From positions 1-64,000 of the forward strand of contig JBGATH010000023.1 of NCBI GenBank assembly GCA_044229235.1: a stretch of 64,000 bases of DNA, given 5' to 3'. The position numbers were made by a program, and so were the translations under genes. This document shows, piece after piece, positions 60,365-64,000 of the stretch (its first letter is position 1; each line of letters starts with the position of its first letter). The stretch comes from UKL13-2 sp044229235 (GTDB lineage: Bacteria > Pseudomonadota > Gammaproteobacteria > Burkholderiales > Usitatibacteraceae). The notes beneath the pieces were generated by a model. The model saw only the letters and a list, made by a program, of their open reading frames with translations, had not been told where the DNA came from and ran no database searches.

Positions 60365-60443
60365 CGGCACTTCAGCTTGCCGGGAACTTCCACCCCTGTA
60401 TGACGCACCAATGGTGCGATTAACGATAGAAGCGGTGGAACGC

Positions 60444-61505
60444 ATGCGTTGCGATACAAAGCCGAATGACCCAGCCGCCGTGCGGCGCTTTGCTCCTTCG
60501 AGTGCCGCGTCACTTCTCTTTGCCACCTGTTGCGCCATCGCGCCTAGCATCGCCCTCGCCCAATCTCCCGCATCCCCCGCGCAAATCGAACGTGTGATGG
60601 TGACCGGCGAGAGTCCCGGGCCGGGGCTTTGGAAAGTCTCGCGGGGCAACAACGTGCTGTGGATTGCCGGCACGCATGCGCCGGTGCCGAAAAAACTCAC
60701 CTGGAAATCCACACGCATCGAAGAAGTGGTGAAGTCGGCGCAGGAGGTGATTGCGGCGCCGGCGTTCACGGTATCGAGCTCTCAACTGGGCTGGTGGACC
60801 ACGCTCACGCTGCTGCCCTCGGCCCTCAGCGTGCCCTACAACCCGGACAACAAATTGCTGAAGGACATGGTGCCGCCGGCGATGTACGCGCGCTGGGAAA
60901 CGCAGCGCGACAAGCACCTGCAGGGTTACAACGACACCAGCAATGAAGTCGATCGCTGGCGGCCGTGGTTCGCCGCCGCGCGGCTGTTTCGGTCCGCGCT
61001 CGACAAGGCCGACATGACCGGCGTGAACCCGATGTGGGGGCGCGTGACGGACGTGGCCAGGCAAGCCAGGGTGCGCATCACCGAGCCCAGGTATGAACCG
61101 AAGGTGCAGAACGCCCGCGCCGCCGTGAAGGAATTCTCCAATACGCCGCTGGACGACGTGGCGTGCTTCGACAAGACCCTGGCGCGACTGGAAACCGACC
61201 TGGACGCCATGCGCCTGCGCGCCAACGCCTGGGCGCGTGGCAACGTCGATCAGTTGCGCAAGCTGCCCGAAGTCGACCAGTCACTGGCCTGCAATGCGGC
61301 CGTGCTCAATTCCCCGCTGGTGAAAAGTATCGGCGCGGTGGACCTGCGACGCGAACTGGACCTGGTGTGGATGAAGGAAGTCGAACGCGCGCTGGCAGCG
61401 AACCGCGTGACGGTGGCGGTGTTGCCGGTGACGCGACTGGTGGCGCCGGACGGGTATTTGGCGATGCTGAAGGAGCGGGGGTATTTGGTAGAGGAGCCGG
61501 AGTGA
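60444..61505 (+). CDS. TraB/GumN-like exported protein
   Basis: A 353-residue protein with a signal peptide (SLLFATCCAIAPSIALAQ, about residue 42). GPGLWKVSRGNNVLWIAGTHAPVPKKLTW is the first TraB/GumN motif (GxLWxV...LxGTxH). ALAANRVTVAVLPVTRLVAPDGYLAMLKERGY is the last one, with the usual GxxH replaced by LPVT. So the second catalytic His region is altered. The family contains putative metalloproteases and GumN. GGTGG is close before ATG 60444; a start 11 codons earlier is possible. Confidence 0.75.
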   Translation: MRCDTKPNDPAAVRRFAPSSAASLLFATCCAIAPSIALAQSPASPAQIERVMVTGESPGPGLWKVSRGNNVLWIAGTHAPVPKKLTWKSTRIEEVVKSAQEVIAAPAFTVSSSQLGWWTTLTLLPSALSVPYNPDNKLLKDMVPPAMYARWETQRDKHLQGYNDTSNEVDRWRPWFAAARLFRSALDKADMTGVNPMWGRVTDVARQARVRITEPRYEPKVQNARAAVKEFSNTPLDDVACFDKTLARLETDLDAMRLRANAWARGNVDQLRKLPEVDQSLACNAAVLNSPLVKSIGAVDLRRELDLVWMKEVERALAANRVTVAVLPVTRLVAPDGYLAMLKERGYLVEEPE

Positions 61506-61677
61506 TTGCCGGTCGGTGTTGACGAGCGGCGGGTTTGCGAAACTCGCGCCTCACCCATTCAGTAGTTGCCATGCATTACCCGAGGCGTGGCGCAAACTGT
61601 ATTGCAACCATATGGTTGGGCCGAAAGGAGTTCAATGACTTACACTCGGACCATCCAAATGAACGGGAAAACAATCC

Positions 61678-62514
61678 ATGGCTGGCCAATTCAGAAACGT
61701 CCTCGCCTTCACGCTCATCACAGCCCTGCTTTGCCTGCCCGCATTCGCCAGCAGCGGGGCGGAGGATCAGATCCGCGCCAAATACTTTCTGGAGTCGAAC
61801 ACCATTCTGAAATTCGAAGGCGACAAAGGCGCGCCCATCAGCGCGGAGGAATTCTCGCGGTTGGCCAAGGCGGGAAAGCGCTTTGTGCTTATGAAAAGCA
61901 AAGACGCTGCGGACGGCCCGGTGACGGCGACCTTTGTTTTGCAGGCGCCGTCCGCCGCCAATAGCGCAACCAAGGCAGCCGAACAACCTGCCGCACCCAA
62001 ATCCAAATTAGTCGGCAAGCCGCTCCCCGCCTTCAAGCTGACGGATGCGGTGGGCAAGGTGGTCACCAACGGCGATTTGCTCGGGCGCCCCACGCTGATC
62101 AATTTCTTCTTTGCGGAATGCCTGCCGTGCATACTGGAAACGCCGATGCTCAACACCTATCAGGCCAAGCGAAAAGACCTGCGGATGCTGGCCATCACCT
62201 TCGACGGCAAGCCGGCCATCGAGAAGTACGTCCGCAAACACAAGTTTGCGTGGCAAAGTCTGGTGGATGCCCAGCCATTCATCAATCAGGTTGACCTGCA
62301 GGGGTATCCCAGCTTCATGCTGGTGGATGCCAAGGGCATCGTCAAAGCGGTGCAGACGCACCCGGATTTTGCGCTGGTGGAGGTGAACGGCGCGGTGAAG
62401 GCGGTTGCGCTGCAGCCGAGCTCAATCAAGGCTAGCGGGGGAAAGGCATCAGACGAATTGCACGATCTGAAGCGGCTGGAGGAGTGGGTGGCGCTGGGGT
62501 TGAAGGCGCAGTGA
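61678..62514 (+). CDS. Exported TlpA-like thioredoxin-fold protein
   Basis: A 278-residue protein with a signal peptide (about 1-26). Residues 28-105 are a short extra domain with an Ala/Pro linker. The thioredoxin fold starts GKPLPAFKLTDAVGKV, and has the redox pair Cys148 and Cys151 in AECLPC, and GYPSFMLVDAKG with the cis-Pro. This is the TlpA/ResA type, which reduces disulfides in the periplasm, for example in cytochrome c maturation. The C-terminal tail of about 50 residues is atypically long. Confidence 0.85.
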   Translation: MAGQFRNVLAFTLITALLCLPAFASSGAEDQIRAKYFLESNTILKFEGDKGAPISAEEFSRLAKAGKRFVLMKSKDAADGPVTATFVLQAPSAANSATKAAEQPAAPKSKLVGKPLPAFKLTDAVGKVVTNGDLLGRPTLINFFFAECLPCILETPMLNTYQAKRKDLRMLAITFDGKPAIEKYVRKHKFAWQSLVDAQPFINQVDLQGYPSFMLVDAKGIVKAVQTHPDFALVEVNGAVKAVALQPSSIKASGGKASDELHDLKRLEEWVALGLKAQ

Positions 62515-62616
62515 ATGTGAGCGTGCGGGATTGTGGTGCGATACGCCTAAAGCAAATTATGCCGACCTATTTGCCCAGGGTATCGCGCGTCTAAGCAACG
62601 CCCTTCCGCTGACCGC

Positions 62617-63198
62617 CTAATCCTGCGCATCGACATGTTTGATTGACGCCAGCACCGACCGCAGCACTTCCTCGGAAAGCTTCTCGTCATCGATGGCCCG
62701 CGCCAGCACCAGCGCGCCCACCATGCTCGCGTAGATTGTGCAGGCGCGTTCGCGTTTGATGCGCTTGGATTTTCCCGCAAGCAGTTGGCTGATCAGGTCG
62801 ATCGCCGCGCGCACGCCATTGGTGAACGCGCCTCGCAACGGCGAACCTTGGCGCGCGGCTTCCGCGCCCAGCGCGGCCACGACACATCCTTCGCCCGCCT
62901 GATCGCGGTGCCCGGTCGATAAATAGTTGGACGCGATGTTGGACAGGGCTTTGGGGCGATTACTCTCGACCACCTGCAGCATGGCAGCTTGCGCGCCGTC
63001 CATGGCGCGCGCGCAGGCCTGCGCCATCAGGTCTTCTTTCGAGGCGAAGTGACCATAAAAGCCGCCGTGGGTGAGCCCGGCACCTTTCATCAGGTCTGCC
63101 ACGCCAATGCCATCGAAGCCGCGCTCGCGGAACAGTTTTGCCGCTACCTCAATGATTCGTTCACGGTTCTGGGCCGCCTCGGCTTTGCTGACTTTCAT
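62617..63198 (-). CDS. TetR-family transcriptional repressor
   Basis: A 193-residue regulator. The N-terminal helix-turn-helix (RERIIEVAAKLFRERGFDGIGVADLMKGAGLTHGGFYGHFASKEDLM) is typical. The C-terminal part (GCVVAALGAEAARQGSPLRGAFTNGVRAAIDLI) belongs to the group near AcuR and other electrophile- or quaternary-ammonium-responsive repressors. It is divergent from an SDR gene, with an inverted repeat between. Confidence 0.88.
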   Translation of the reverse strand: MKVSKAEAAQNRERIIEVAAKLFRERGFDGIGVADLMKGAGLTHGGFYGHFASKEDLMAQACARAMDGAQAAMLQVVESNRPKALSNIASNYLSTGHRDQAGEGCVVAALGAEAARQGSPLRGAFTNGVRAAIDLISQLLAGKSKRIKRERACTIYASMVGALVLARAIDDEKLSEEVLRSVLASIKHVDAQD

Positions 63199-63226
63199 TT
63201 ACGTTGCCTCGCTTAATTGGTACGTG

Positions 63227-63254
63227 TTGACATTTTACATGATGGGCGTAATAT
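63227..63254 (+). promoter_or_regulatory. Sigma70 promoter and operator of the SDR gene
   Basis: TTGACA at 63227-63232, a 16-bp spacer and TAATAT at 63249-63254 form a strong promoter pointing to the SDR gene. The arms TTTACATGA (63234-63242) and TCATGTAAA (63275-63283) are an exact inverted repeat, one inside the spacer and one downstream, which suits TetR repression. Confidence 0.7.
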
Positions 63255-63309
63255 ATCACCAATGATGATGACCGTCATGTAAAGCAACCTCCACCTGAAA
63301 GGCACTCCC

Positions 63310-64000
63310 ATGAATATCAAATCTTCCGTCGCGCTCGTCACGGGCGCATCTTCCGGCATCGGCGAAGCAACGGCGCGCCGGCTCACCGCAGCGGGCTACA
63401 AGGTCTACGGCACAAGCCGCAAGGGCGTCTCGCCGGCCGGGCAAGCGTTCGAGATGCTGGCGCTTGACGTAACCAGCGACGAATCGGTCGGCGCGGCGGT
63501 TAACCATGTGATGAAGCGGGAGGGGCAAATCGACCTGCTCGTGAACAATGCCGGCTTCGGCGTCGCGCCCGGCGGCGCGGAAGAAAGTTCGATCGACCAG
63601 GCCAAGGCCATCTTCGAGACCAACTTCTTTGGGCTCGTCCGCATGACCCGCGCCGTGGTGCCGCACATGCGGCGCCAGGGCAACGGCCGCATCATCAACA
63701 TCGGCTCGGTGCTGGGCTTCCTGCCGATGCCCTACAGCGCGCTCTATGCCGCCACCAAGCATGCGGTCGGAGGCTATTCGGAATCGCTCGACCACGAGCT
63801 GCGCACCCGGGGTATCCGCGTTTCTGTCATCGAACCGGCCTACACAAAGACCGCCTTCGACGCGAACCTGTTGGCACCCGACGCAGCGCTCGATGAATAT
63901 CGCGACGTTCGCGCGCTGCTGGACAAAGTGCTCAGGACGGTGATGGCGACAGCGGACGAGCCGGATGTGGTGGCCGAAGTCGTGCTGAAAGCGGCCGTCG
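63310..64000 (+). CDS. Short-chain dehydrogenase/reductase (3' end outside window)
   Basis: The first 230 residues of an SDR oxidoreductase cut by the right edge. TGASSGIGEA binds NAD(P); LLVNNAGFG, INIGSVLGFLPMPYSALYAATKHAVGG (Ser, then Tyr-x-x-x-Lys) give the catalytic residues; VIEPAYTKTAF is the substrate-loop region. AAAGG precedes the ATG. The divergent TetR gene is the likely repressor. Substrate unknown. Confidence 0.9.
   Translation, partial: MNIKSSVALVTGASSGIGEATARRLTAAGYKVYGTSRKGVSPAGQAFEMLALDVTSDESVGAAVNHVMKREGQIDLLVNNAGFGVAPGGAEESSIDQAKAIFETNFFGLVRMTRAVVPHMRRQGNGRIINIGSVLGFLPMPYSALYAATKHAVGGYSESLDHELRTRGIRVSVIEPAYTKTAFDANLLAPDAALDEYRDVRALLDKVLRTVMATADEPDVVAEVVLKAAV

Overview
The window is 64 kb of high-GC chromosomal DNA with Gram-negative features: many lipoprotein signals, a TonB-dependent receptor, a TolA/TonB-like protein, a type II NADH dehydrogenase, a 17-kDa-antigen-type glycine zipper and RlmF. 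This fits a beta- or gammaproteobacterium; I cannot place it more finely from sequence alone. There are no rRNA or tRNA genes, CRISPR arrays or prophage. The only protein-coding trace of a mobile element is the tail of an IS30-type transposase at the left edge. Gene density is high, transcription direction switches often, and most transcription units hold one to three genes.

Layout. 0-9 kb: IS30 remnant, repeats, ndh, a zinc-ribbon/PH membrane protein, lepB, a tandem alpha/beta hydrolase, a GNAT enzyme, a LysM-FecR-fibronectin protein and a crystallin/glycine-zipper protein. 9-21 kb: a membrane adenylate/guanylate cyclase, a YjbR protein, a saccharopine-dehydrogenase-like reductase, a LytS/LytTR two-component pair with two small ORFs around it, a four-domain rhodanese, a lipoprotein, and a coupled pair of a small secreted protein and a secreted matrixin-like metalloprotease ending in a dockerin-like module. 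21-35 kb: an osmolyte-type ABC permease/binding-protein fusion next to a disulfide oxidoreductase, a tandem glyoxalase, a second large secreted protein with the same C-terminal module, a phosphatase, an S41-like protein, an aminotransferase, a lipoprotein and an Old Yellow Enzyme. 35-46 kb: a DUF4185 lipoprotein, small secreted proteins, rlmF, an esterase, a Tat-exported DUF885 protein, and a beta-lactamase-fold hydrolase overlapping a TolA/TonB-like gene. 46-56 kb: a LuxR-VOC fusion, an eight-haem cytochrome lipoprotein with an FNR-like box upstream, a second DUF885 protein and a TonB-dependent receptor. 56-64 kb: small secreted, DUF1801, VOC, DUF2306, GumN/TraB and TlpA-like proteins, ending in a divergent TetR/SDR pair.

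The clearest non-coding structure is two repeat families between genes. One is a ~170-bp element with terminal inverted repeats (four copies, two nearly identical and inverted). The other is a 60-70 bp hairpin (nine copies, all in one orientation). The clearest protein-level pattern is export: secreted or lipid-anchored proteins dominate, two share a roughly 260-residue C-terminal module, and one of these is translationally coupled to an uncharacterised small secreted partner. Coordinates of starts were chosen from Shine-Dalgarno spacing, signal-peptide position and family length; family names come from motif recognition, not from a database search.
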